From NCBI RefSeq assembly GCF_002159975.1, contig NZ_NFJR01000001.1, positions 248,001-312,000 on the forward strand: 64,000 nt of DNA, read 5' to 3'. Below the pieces are notes generated by a model, which saw only the letters and a list, made by a program, of their open reading frames with translations, had not been told where the DNA came from and ran no database searches. The DNA is from Barnesiella sp. An22. GTDB taxonomy: Bacteria > Bacteroidota > Bacteroidia > Bacteroidales > Barnesiellaceae. Of the stretch, positions 10,952-18,819 are shown piece after piece. Numbering within the stretch: the first letter of the stretch is position 1; each line of letters begins with the position of its first letter. A program made the translations under genes and the position numbers.

Positions 10952-11776
10952 TTACCACTCCTTGTCGGTCTTCTTGCGTTTTTGCTGCTGCATCAAAGCC
11001 CGTTGCACTTTCTCCTGGGTGTCGCGCTCGTCTTGCTGGATGGCATCGAGAATCTGTTGGGCATTCTCCCGCGACATCTGAGACTGCTGGGGTTGCTGTT
11101 GCTGGGGATTATTCTGTTGTTGGTTATCTTTCTGGTCTTGATTCTGTTTATTCTGGTTGTTCTTGTTCTGGTCCTGATTCTGTTGCTTCTGATCCTTCTG
11201 CTGGTCCTTGTTCTGGTCCTGCTGATCTTTGTTCTGGTCTTGATTCTGATCTTGCTGTTGTTTCTTCAGCAACAGTTGAGCCAACCGCAGGTTGTAGCGG
11301 GTCTCGTCATCTTTGGGATTACGACGCAGCGCATTTTTATACTCTTCGATACTCTGGGCGTAGTTTTTCTCCTGGAACGAGATATTTCCCAGGTTGTGCC
11401 AGGCGTGAGCCGTGCGCAGCGTGTCGGACGAGGCCTGCACTATCTTCTTATACTCGTTGCGCGAATCGTTCCACTTCTGCTGCTTGTACAGGGCGGCACC
11501 CAGGTTGTAGGTAGCTATCTCGGACGAAGGGTTGGCCTCCAGCGCCTTGCGGTATTCGATTTCGGCCTCGGTATATTTCTTGTCGTTAAACAGGTCGTTT
11601 CCTTTCCGTATCGAGTTGCGCTCGCTCTTCTCGTCGATTTTTTTCTCTTTGGGTGGTACGACCTTGGCCGGGGCCTCGTTGGCAGCAGGAGCCGCAGGAA
11701 CTGCCTGTCCCTGAGCCGAGGCAGTCCATGCCCCACTGGCCAATATCAAACATAGTATATAGTTGATTGCTTTCAT
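10952..11776 (-). CDS. batC: BatC: TPR protein with Gln/Asn/Lys/Asp-rich tail
   Basis: The start at 11776 is chosen because it begins a signal peptide (MKAINYILCLILASGAWTASAQ); an in-frame upstream start at 11830 would bury it. TPR repeats span about 55-165 (YTEAEIEYRKALEANPSSEIATYN; AQSIEEYKNALRRNPKDD). A roughly 60-residue low-complexity segment built almost only of Q, N, K and D follows, then a short conserved end. Order and TPR content match BatC. The low-complexity tract probably varies in length between strains. Confidence 0.88.
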   Translation of the reverse strand: MKAINYILCLILASGAWTASAQGQAVPAAPAANEAPAKVVPPKEKKIDEKSERNSIRKGNDLFNDKKYTEAEIEYRKALEANPSSEIATYNLGAALYKQQKWNDSRNEYKKIVQASSDTLRTAHAWHNLGNISFQEKNYAQSIEEYKNALRRNPKDDETRYNLRLAQLLLKKQQQDQNQDQNKDQQDQNKDQQKDQKQQNQDQNKNNQNKQNQDQKDNQQQNNPQQQQPQQSQMSRENAQQILDAIQQDERDTQEKVQRALMQQQKRKKTDKEW

Positions 11777-11784
11777 AGTGCAAA

Positions 11785-12828
11785 TTACTTTTCTGAATTT
11801 TCGGAGAAGAAAGTTATCTTCTTCAGCCAACTGTTCTTGCGGTCGATAATAAAGAGGTCGATCAGCAACAGCACCAGGGCAATCCAGGCCAGACCCTGGA
11901 ACTGCTCGTCGTATTGCGAATAGACCTTGCTCTCTATATCGGCCTTCTTCATCTTCTTTACCTCGGCCGTCAGGGCCCGCAGAGCCGCATTGGTATTATC
12001 GGCTCTCACGTAGATACCGGCACCGGCTTTGGCAATCTCCTGCCCGAGGGCCTCGTTGAGTTTCGAGATGACCACATTGCCATTGCTGTCCTTGATAAAG
12101 TTGGTCTCGCTATCACCGATGGGGATGGGTACACCCTCGAGCGAACCGATACCGATGACATCGACCTTGATGTTTTTCTCGGCTGCAGCCTGAGCCATCT
12201 GGGCGGCATCGTCCTCGTGGTTCTCGGCATCGGTAATGACGATAATGGCCTTATCTACACTCTCGTTGGGCGAGAAGGAGTTCATGGCGGTAGAGATGGC
12301 CCGCCCGATAGCCGTACCTTGTGTAGGTACCATCGAGGGGTTGATGGTGTTCAGGAACATCTTGGCCGACACGAAGTCGGAGGTGATGGGCAACTGCGTA
12401 TAGGCATCGCCGGCAAAGACGATAAGACCTATCTTGTCGTTGTCGAGTTCGTCGACCAGTTTCGAGAGCATCATCTTGGCCTTCTCGAGACGGTTGGGCG
12501 CTATATCCTTGGCCATCATCGAGTTGGAGACGTCGAGGGCAATCATGATTTCTACCCCCTGCTTCTTGACCGTCTCGAGTTTCGAACCGAACTGAGGCCG
12601 TGCCAACATGAATATGATAACAATAAATGCCAGTTGCTGAAAGATAAACTTGATCCAGGGCTTGTACTTCGACACATCGGTCATCAGCGGTGCCAGCACC
12701 GACGGATTGCCATACTTGGCCAGATTGCGGCGCGAGCGGTATCGCCCGTAGATAAAGAGCCCCCACAGCACAGGGACGAGAATCAGCAGATATAAATATT
12801 CGGGTTGTGCAAATCGAAACATAATCAA
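11785..12828 (-). CDS. batB: BatB: membrane-anchored VWA-domain protein
   Basis: The 347-residue protein has two N-terminal hydrophobic helices (residues about 10-30 and 60-80), a von Willebrand factor A domain with the MIDAS motif DVSNSM followed by TQGTAIGRA and VITDAENH, and a C-terminal helix (FQGLAWIALVLLLIDLFII). The VWA domain faces the periplasm in related proteins and binds partners through a divalent metal. It starts 7 bases after batA ends and is a paralogue of batA, as in other Bacteroidetes bat operons. Confidence 0.94.
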   Translation of the reverse strand: MIMFRFAQPEYLYLLILVPVLWGLFIYGRYRSRRNLAKYGNPSVLAPLMTDVSKYKPWIKFIFQQLAFIVIIFMLARPQFGSKLETVKKQGVEIMIALDVSNSMMAKDIAPNRLEKAKMMLSKLVDELDNDKIGLIVFAGDAYTQLPITSDFVSAKMFLNTINPSMVPTQGTAIGRAISTAMNSFSPNESVDKAIIVITDAENHEDDAAQMAQAAAEKNIKVDVIGIGSLEGVPIPIGDSETNFIKDSNGNVVISKLNEALGQEIAKAGAGIYVRADNTNAALRALTAEVKKMKKADIESKVYSQYDEQFQGLAWIALVLLLIDLFIIDRKNSWLKKITFFSENSEK

Positions 12829-12835
12829 CTTCTTT

Positions 12836-13819
12836 TTAAGGAATATTTTTCAACAACGTCTGACGCAGGAGTATCTCCAGCCCCAGGCACAAGAGTGCCA
12901 AGAGAGCCCATCGGGTATATTCCTCTTCTTTTACACTGAATTCCTTGACGGTGAGCTTGGTCTTCTCCAACTTGTCAATCTCTTCGAAGATACCTTTCAA
13001 TACGTTCTTGTTGGTAGCTCTGAAGTATTTGCCGTCGGCCGTAGCCGCAATTTGCTGCAGGGCTGCCTCGTCCATCTCGACCGGCATGTTCTGGTAGGTA
13101 ATGCCGTAGGGGGTCTGTACCGGCGTGGGGGCCAACCCTTTGGTACCTACTCCAATCGTGTAGACGTGTATGCCGAACGACTTGGCTATTTGTGCCGCCG
13201 TGGCCGGGGCTATATCGCCCGCATTGTTGGTACCGTCGGTCAGCAGGATGATGGTCTTCGACTTGGCGGGACCGTCCTTGATGCGGTTGATGGCCGTAGC
13301 CAGACCGTCGCCGATTGCCGTACCGTCGTCGACCATACCGCAATGTACATCTTTCATCAGGTTGAGCAGCACGGCGTGGTCGGTTGTCATCGGGCACATG
13401 GTGAAGCTCTCGCCGGCAAAGATGACCAGACCGATATTGTCGTGCTCACGCCCCGAAACGAACTGGGCAGCTACGTCTTTGGCAGCTTCGACCCGGTCGG
13501 GGGTAAAGTCGCGGGCCAACATACTGCCCGAAATATCGAGCGCCAGTACGATGTCGACCCCTTCGGTCGATGAGTTTTGCCAGTTGTCGGTCGACTGCGG
13601 CCGGGCCAGAGCAATAATCAGGAAGGCAACGGCCAGTATCCGCAAGGCAAAGTTGAAGTGGCGCAAGTATATCTTGTAGGTGCGCGGCATCTTGTCGAAC
13701 GGCTGCGTAGTCGAGACCTGCAAAGGGGCCTGCATGTGCTTCTGTTTGAGGATATACCACACGACGGCCGGTATAATCAGCAACAACAGCAGCAGATATA
13801 AAGGATTCGCAAATACCAT
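12836..13819 (-). CDS. batA: BatA: membrane-anchored VWA-domain protein
   Basis: The 327-residue protein has an N-terminal hydrophobic helix (NPLYLLLLLLIIPAVVWYIL), a second at about 55-72, a VWA domain with a full MIDAS signature (DISGSM; DDGTAIGDG; LTDGTNNAG) and a C-terminal helix (RWALLALLCLGLEILL). It is the first of the two VWA genes in the operon, 52 bases after the preceding membrane protein gene. BatA and BatB are usually associated with a MoxR ATPase, encoded upstream here. Confidence 0.94.
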   Translation of the reverse strand: MVFANPLYLLLLLLIIPAVVWYILKQKHMQAPLQVSTTQPFDKMPRTYKIYLRHFNFALRILAVAFLIIALARPQSTDNWQNSSTEGVDIVLALDISGSMLARDFTPDRVEAAKDVAAQFVSGREHDNIGLVIFAGESFTMCPMTTDHAVLLNLMKDVHCGMVDDGTAIGDGLATAINRIKDGPAKSKTIILLTDGTNNAGDIAPATAAQIAKSFGIHVYTIGVGTKGLAPTPVQTPYGITYQNMPVEMDEAALQQIAATADGKYFRATNKNVLKGIFEEIDKLEKTKLTVKEFSVKEEEYTRWALLALLCLGLEILLRQTLLKNIP

Positions 13820-13871
13820 TTTTCAAAAAATCTATTTAAAAAGCCACATGAGCCTTTGTTCAACAATGGGT

Positions 13872-14858
13872 TTATTCCGGTTTCTCGGGAGCCGTACCGT
13901 CGGCAGCAGGTTGTTCGGGTGCCTTCTCTTCGGGCTTGGTCTCTTCGACAAAGTTCTCGGCATACCGCATCACCTGCTCGTTGTCGTCGGGGAGCGGCCG
14001 CATCTTGGCAAACTTCACGAAGTCGGCCATCTCGAGAATATCGCGCAACTGCTGGTTCACCGCTTTGGTCTCCTCGTTACGCCGCAGCGTGTCGATAATC
14101 TGGGTCGAGGTCATCTCCATGGCGTTGATGTGGAATCGCTGGTCGATGTATACCCGCAGGATTTCGGTCAGGTTGGTATAGTAGGCCTTCTCCTGACCTT
14201 GCTGCCAGAGCTTCGAGTCTTTCAACTCGTGCAAAGCCTGTATGGCTCGTTCGTAGGGCGGTATGGCCTTCTCTTCGGCAGCAGCCTCGCCACCCTTGGC
14301 CTTGCGACCCCAGCGCCAGTAGGCATAGATACCGGCGGCTATGACAACGAGAGCGATGAGCAGATAGATGACCCATGCCGGCACATAGTCCCAGAGGACG
14401 AAGGGAGGAGCATCGACCCCCTTGATGTCAAACTCGGCATGCGTCGTATCGACCGGCACCGGAACCACCTTGAGGCTCAACGACTGGGTCTCGAAAGTAT
14501 CGTTGTCGATAACATATTTGAAAGGAGGCAGATAGTAGAGGCCCGAGTCAAACGAGGTGATAAGTACCTCGTTGTTGACCTGTATACGGTTGTTTTTCAA
14601 ATCGACCGTATCGGGTTTCGAAATCTTCAGCACCTCTACGCCGGCTACCAGCGTGTCTTGTATGATAGGCAGCCGCACAAACTTGCCTTTGTCTTGCGAC
14701 ACCTCGAGGCGCACCGTCGTCTGGTCGCCCATCATGATGGCGGCCGAGTCCATCTGGGCCCGCACCACTATCTGATTCTGGGCCGACACCGTTGCGGCAC
14801 TCATCGACACGAGCAGACATCCGCCAAACACTCGCAATAAGATAGATCGTATTTTCAT
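13872..14858 (-). CDS. Bat-operon membrane protein of unknown function
   Basis: The 328-residue protein has a signal peptide (residues 1-26, ending VSAQ), a periplasmic beta-rich part to about 155, one membrane helix at about 159-180 (AWVIYLLIALVVIAAGIYAYWRW), and a cytoplasmic part to the end with an acidic, Pro-rich tail (EETKPEEKAPEQP). A protein of this kind stands between DUF58 and BatA in many Bacteroidetes. Its topology resembles that of a BatD C-terminal half, but I cannot name a function. Spacing is 17 bases from the DUF58 gene. Confidence 0.75.
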   Translation of the reverse strand: MKIRSILLRVFGGCLLVSMSAATVSAQNQIVVRAQMDSAAIMMGDQTTVRLEVSQDKGKFVRLPIIQDTLVAGVEVLKISKPDTVDLKNNRIQVNNEVLITSFDSGLYYLPPFKYVIDNDTFETQSLSLKVVPVPVDTTHAEFDIKGVDAPPFVLWDYVPAWVIYLLIALVVIAAGIYAYWRWGRKAKGGEAAAEEKAIPPYERAIQALHELKDSKLWQQGQEKAYYTNLTEILRVYIDQRFHINAMEMTSTQIIDTLRRNEETKAVNQQLRDILEMADFVKFAKMRPLPDDNEQVMRYAENFVEETKPEEKAPEQPAADGTAPEKPE

Positions 14859-14875
14859 AGAATCTCAAATTTTTA

Positions 14876-15745
14876 TTACCCTCTTCGCTGGAAGAGATTC
14901 ATCAGGGCCACCACAAAGTCGTCGTCGGTGGCGATGGTCGCCAGGTCGACACGGCTCTTGCGCAAGGTGGTCAGCATCTTGTCTTGCCGGGCATTCCACC
15001 ACTCGGCATACCGGGCCCGCACGGCGGCCGACGACGAGTCGACCCACTGCTCGACACCCCGCTCGGAGTCTTGCAACTTGATGAGCCCCACGTTGGGCAG
15101 CTGCGACTCCCGACGGTCGTAGACCTGTATGGCTACCAGGTCGTGCCGGCGGTTGGCAATGGAGAGGGCGTTTTTGTAATCGCCGTTATCGATGAAGTCG
15201 GAGATTAAAAACGTCGTACACCGTTTCTTGATGGCGTTGGTCATGTACTCCAAGGCCAGACCTATGTTGGTTCCCGTATTGTCGGGGGTGAAATCGATCA
15301 GTTCGCGTATGATATAGAGGATATGCTTGCGCCCCTTCTTCGGCGGGATAAACTTCTCGATTTTGTCCGAGAAGAAAATCATGCCGATCTTGTCGTTGTT
15401 CTGTATGGCCGAAAAGGCTATCGTGGCAGCGACCTCGGCCATCATTTCACGCTTGGCCTCTCCCACGGCACCGAAGTTACGGCTGGCAGAGACATCGACC
15501 AACAACATCACCGTCAGTTCACGTTCCTCTTCGAAAACCTTCACAAAGGGCTTGTTGTAGCGGGCTGTCACATTCCAGTCTATATCTCTCACATCGTCGC
15601 CATACTGATACTCCCTCACTTCGGAGAAGGCCATACCCCTCCCCTTGAAGGCCGAGTGGTACTGACCCGCAAAGATGTTGCGGGAGAGGCCCCTCGTCTT
15701 TATCTCGATATGACGGACTTTCTTTAACAGTTCACTGGTTTCCAT
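14876..15745 (-). CDS. DUF58 domain protein of the MoxR-Bat operon
   Basis: A 289-residue soluble protein with the DUF58 signature DIDWNVTARYNKPFVKVFEEE followed by a VWA-like fold (LLVDVSASRNFG, a degenerate MIDAS; FLISDFIDNGDY). DUF58 proteins are regular partners of MoxR AAA+ ATPases, and this gene is 27 bases after moxR. The exact activity is unknown; it may be a substrate or adaptor of MoxR. Confidence 0.92.
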   Translation of the reverse strand: METSELLKKVRHIEIKTRGLSRNIFAGQYHSAFKGRGMAFSEVREYQYGDDVRDIDWNVTARYNKPFVKVFEEERELTVMLLVDVSASRNFGAVGEAKREMMAEVAATIAFSAIQNNDKIGMIFFSDKIEKFIPPKKGRKHILYIIRELIDFTPDNTGTNIGLALEYMTNAIKKRCTTFLISDFIDNGDYKNALSIANRRHDLVAIQVYDRRESQLPNVGLIKLQDSERGVEQWVDSSSAAVRARYAEWWNARQDKMLTTLRKSRVDLATIATDDDFVVALMNLFQRRG

Positions 15746-15772
15746 AAACAGCAGCTCTCCCTAACCGGTTAT

Positions 15773-16768
15773 TTAGGGTACTTCTACCTTGTTGAGTATC
15801 TCGCTGATAATCTCCTCGGCCGTCATGTTGTTGGCCTCGGCTTCGTAGCTGAGCCCGATACGGTGACGCAGCACGTCGTGGCATACGGCACGCACATCCT
15901 CGGGAATCACATAGCCGCGTTGTTTCAAGAAGGCATAGGCGCGAGCTGCCATGGCCAGACTGATAGAGGCACGAGGCGAAGCACCGAACGAAATCATCTC
16001 TTTCAAGTCGGCCAGACCGTGATCTTGCGGGAAACGGGTAGCAAACACGATGTCGACGATATAGCGCTCGATCTTCTCGTCGATGTATACCTTTTGTACA
16101 ATATCGCGAGCCTCGATAATTTCAGAGGGTTTCAGCACCGGTTTAATTTCGACCTTACGTCCGCTGATGTTCTGGCGGATAATCTGCTTCTCCTCCTCTT
16201 TCTTGGGATAGCTTATAATCACCTTGAGCATGAAACGGTCGACTTGCGCCTCGGGCAGCGGATAGGTACCCTCCTGCTCGATGGGGTTCTGTGTAGCCAT
16301 TACCAGGAAAGGATCGTCGAGACGGAACGTCTGCTCGCCGATGGTCACCTGGCGCTCCTGCATGGCCTCGAGCAAGGCACTCTGTACCTTGGCCGGGGCA
16401 CGGTTGATTTCATCGGCCAGCACGAAGTTGGCGAAGATGGGGCCCTTCTTGATTTGGAACTGCTCCTTGGCCTGGCTGTATACCATGGTACCTACCACGT
16501 CGGCAGGCAACAGGTCGGGGGTAAACTGGATACGGCTGTATTTCGAGTCGATCAGCGAAGCCAGCGTCTTGATGGCCAACGTCTTGGCCAAACCCGGAAC
16601 ACCTTCGAGCAAGATGTGACCGTTGGAAAGCAAACCAATCATCAACGAATCGATCAGATGCTTCTGGCCTACAATCACCTGGTCCATGCCCTGTGTAATC
16701 ATATTCACGAACGAACTCTTGCTGGCAATCAGGTCGTTCAACTCCCGAATATCAACTGTTTCACTCAT
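15773..16768 (-). CDS. MoxR-family AAA+ ATPase
   Basis: The 331-residue protein has Walker A (EGVPGLAKTLAIKTLA), Walker B (VLADEINRAPAKVQSALLEAMQE), sensor 1 (MATQNPIEQEGTYPLPEAQVDRF) and the C-terminal lid. MoxR proteins are chaperone-like ATPases that act on VWA-domain proteins and inserted cofactors. As first gene of the run moxR-DUF58-membrane protein-batABCDE-PAP2, it probably drives the maturation of the Bat complex. A -7 promoter element lies 54 bases upstream. Confidence 0.97.
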   Translation of the reverse strand: MSETVDIRELNDLIASKSSFVNMITQGMDQVIVGQKHLIDSLMIGLLSNGHILLEGVPGLAKTLAIKTLASLIDSKYSRIQFTPDLLPADVVGTMVYSQAKEQFQIKKGPIFANFVLADEINRAPAKVQSALLEAMQERQVTIGEQTFRLDDPFLVMATQNPIEQEGTYPLPEAQVDRFMLKVIISYPKKEEEKQIIRQNISGRKVEIKPVLKPSEIIEARDIVQKVYIDEKIERYIVDIVFATRFPQDHGLADLKEMISFGASPRASISLAMAARAYAFLKQRGYVIPEDVRAVCHDVLRHRIGLSYEAEANNMTAEEIISEILNKVEVP

Positions 16769-16821
16769 ACGTTTTCTCTTTTTATATTTTCAATTTATAC
16801 GTTTTTTCACTTTATCTCTCG

Positions 16822-16829
16822 CAAAATTA
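16822..16829 (-). promoter_or_regulatory. -7 promoter element for the moxR-bat operon
   Basis: On the minus strand this reads TAATTTTG, a match to TAnnTTTG. It would start transcription near 16815, about 47 bases before the moxR start. Confidence 0.6.
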
Positions 16830-16934
16830 GCGATAGAGAGGCTCTATATCTCCCCTATCGCGTTAAAAATGGCTAACCATTCACTTAAAAAAGACTAAGT
16901 CGCCAACCCCTTCGGTCAACGACTCAGCTATCGG

Positions 16935-18335
16935 TCACTCATACTGGCTCAGAATCTTCACGGCCAGAGCCTTGGCAGCTTCGACCGAACGTCTGTCTTT
17001 GGCATCGATATGATACTTCGAAGCTTCGGGAATAACCACCCGTGTTCCGATGGGTACCTGATTGGGATTCTTAATCACCTTTTTATTCTCTTCGTAGATA
17101 TATACCCAGAAGGTCTTGTGTCCGAAGTATTTACGGGCCAACGTCGTGAGAAATACCCCCGATCGGATGGTCTCGACCACCGGCTCGGCCTCTACAGCCG
17201 TTGTGGGTGTTGTTGCCGACTGGCTCGTTTTTTCTGTTTTCTCCACACGCTCGGTTTTCTCTGACTGGGCAACCGGCTTTTCAGCTACGGAATCCCGTTC
17301 GGCCACATCGACCATAGCCGTCGTATCGACCGGCTCCGATACAACAACCGTATCGGCCACTTGGTTCGCTTGCAGCTGAGGCGCGAATACCTCTTCATTG
17401 GTTAGTGAAAGTGTATATTCGCCTATTCGTATACCTTCATCGCCTCGCAAGAAGAACCACACGGCCACCCCGATAACCACGATTACACCCAGTGCCGAGA
17501 GAGCTCCCCACCAGAAGGCCCGGCGCGAGGCCGACTTCTGTAAATAGTCGGTATAGTCAGTGTCGGTTTCTACGGGGACAAGTGCCGGAACGTCGGCTTT
17601 CGGTTCGTCCGCAACAGGCTCCGCATGGGTTTCAGCCACAGGCTCTACGGCGGGTTGGATCTCGGTCTCGAGCGGTTGCTCTTCCGAGGTTTCGGCTGGC
17701 TCATCTTGCTCCAATGAAACCACATCGGGCTCCGGCTCTGTTTCGGCATCCGGGTCAGAGGCCGGTTCAGGTATCACGCCCGATTCGGGAACAACCGGTT
17801 GCTCCTCCTTTTCGCCCGGCAGGTCTTCGATCTCCGGCGCTTCAGGCTTATCTGTTTCGGGCATAATGGCGTCTTCAACCTCTTCTTGAAGGGGCATCGC
17901 CTCCGGGGCTGCCGGTTCGTCGGCCGCCACCGGCTCCTCTTCGGATCCATCGCCCTCACGACTTTCGGCCATTCCTTCATCGCCTACGGCCATCATGGCC
18001 TCGGTCGACACGTGGTCATTGAGAATCTCGACTGAAAAGCTCGAAAAGGGAGCATTCACCGCCTCGCGCAGCACCTTGTCGGGAACAAACGACACCTTGT
18101 AATGGCCCGGTATCTCCACCGGCTCGCCCGTCTGCACGTTCACGCTGGCACGAGGTTCTACCCAAATGGGCTTGAATACACCCAGCTCGTTGATTCTCAG
18201 CTCCTCGCCCGACGAGATAACCTCTGTCGAAATCGTGAAGAACTCCTTGAGAAAAGCCTCGGCCTCCTTTTTCGTCACATTCAGTTTTGTGGCGAGCAAG
18301 GTAACCAAATCGGGGAAAGATATTTTTTCATTCAT
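16935..18335 (-). CDS. HU-like domain, membrane segment and LysM domain in one protein
   Basis: The 466-residue protein has four parts. Residues 1-90 resemble HU/IHF DNA-binding proteins (LVTLLATKLNVTKKEAEAFL; INELGVFKPIWVEPRASVNV). Residues about 105-265 are a long acidic, Pro/Glu-rich linker. Residues 272-296 form one membrane helix (AFWWGALSALGVIVVIGVAVWFF) preceded by Arg-Arg, predicting the N-terminus in the cytoplasm. Residues about 388-437 fit a LysM-type cell-wall-binding module (GVFLTTLARKYFGHKTFWVYIY; NPNQVPIGTRVVIP). The start overlaps the stop of the upstream HU gene by 4 bases. It may tie DNA to the envelope; this role is inferred from architecture only. Confidence 0.85.
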   Translation of the reverse strand: MNEKISFPDLVTLLATKLNVTKKEAEAFLKEFFTISTEVISSGEELRINELGVFKPIWVEPRASVNVQTGEPVEIPGHYKVSFVPDKVLREAVNAPFSSFSVEILNDHVSTEAMMAVGDEGMAESREGDGSEEEPVAADEPAAPEAMPLQEEVEDAIMPETDKPEAPEIEDLPGEKEEQPVVPESGVIPEPASDPDAETEPEPDVVSLEQDEPAETSEEQPLETEIQPAVEPVAETHAEPVADEPKADVPALVPVETDTDYTDYLQKSASRRAFWWGALSALGVIVVIGVAVWFFLRGDEGIRIGEYTLSLTNEEVFAPQLQANQVADTVVVSEPVDTTAMVDVAERDSVAEKPVAQSEKTERVEKTEKTSQSATTPTTAVEAEPVVETIRSGVFLTTLARKYFGHKTFWVYIYEENKKVIKNPNQVPIGTRVVIPEASKYHIDAKDRRSVEAAKALAVKILSQYE

Positions 18336-18625
18336 TTCGACGAGAGCATTTTAAGTTTCATTTTAATAGCGCTGCCCGGCTTAAACGACAGAATCATTTT
18401 GGGGGGCACGAGCATGCGTTTGCCCGTAGCAGGATTCACGACAACCCGTTCCAGCTTCTTCTTCGGTTCGAACGTGCCGAACCCCTGAATAGCTACCGAG
18501 TCCATCTGTGCACAACGCTCTTTCATGATTTGGAGAAAGGCCGACATATACTCCTCGACCTCCCCTTTATCTTTGCCCAAACGGGTCTGCAACTGCGTCA
18601 AAAAAGTTTTGTGATCCATGACCAT
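18332..18625 (-). CDS. HU/IHF-family DNA-binding protein
   Basis: A 97-residue protein of HU length with the family outline: an N-terminal helical pair (FLTQLQTRLGKDKGEVEEYMSAFL), the turn IQGFGTFEPKKK, and the arm region (VVNPATGKRMLVPPKMILSFKPGS). It probably bends or packs DNA as a dimer. The first ATG is at 18625; another at 18619 is equally possible. It overlaps the HU-TM-LysM gene by 4 bases, suggesting translational coupling and perhaps a heterodimer of the two HU domains. Confidence 0.9.
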   Translation of the reverse strand: MVMDHKTFLTQLQTRLGKDKGEVEEYMSAFLQIMKERCAQMDSVAIQGFGTFEPKKKLERVVVNPATGKRMLVPPKMILSFKPGSAIKMKLKMLSSK

Positions 18626-18665
18626 TGTTTTTCAAGCCCCTGCCAGGGCCATAATTCGCTATCTG

Positions 18666-18673
18666 CAAAATTA
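18666..18673 (-). promoter_or_regulatory. -7 promoter element for the HU-LysM operon
   Basis: Minus strand TAATTTTG matches TAnnTTTG and would start transcription near 18659, about 35 bases before the first HU gene. Confidence 0.6.
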
Positions 18674-18819
18674 AAAAAATTCTGTGGAATAATTGCACAA
18701 AACAACAGATTAGTACGACAAGATATGGAGAAACGGGAGATGCAGATTTGCGAGAAAAAATTTGTGCGCCCGAACATTATTCGTATATTTACCGTTACTT
18801 AATCCTTACGGTGACAACT

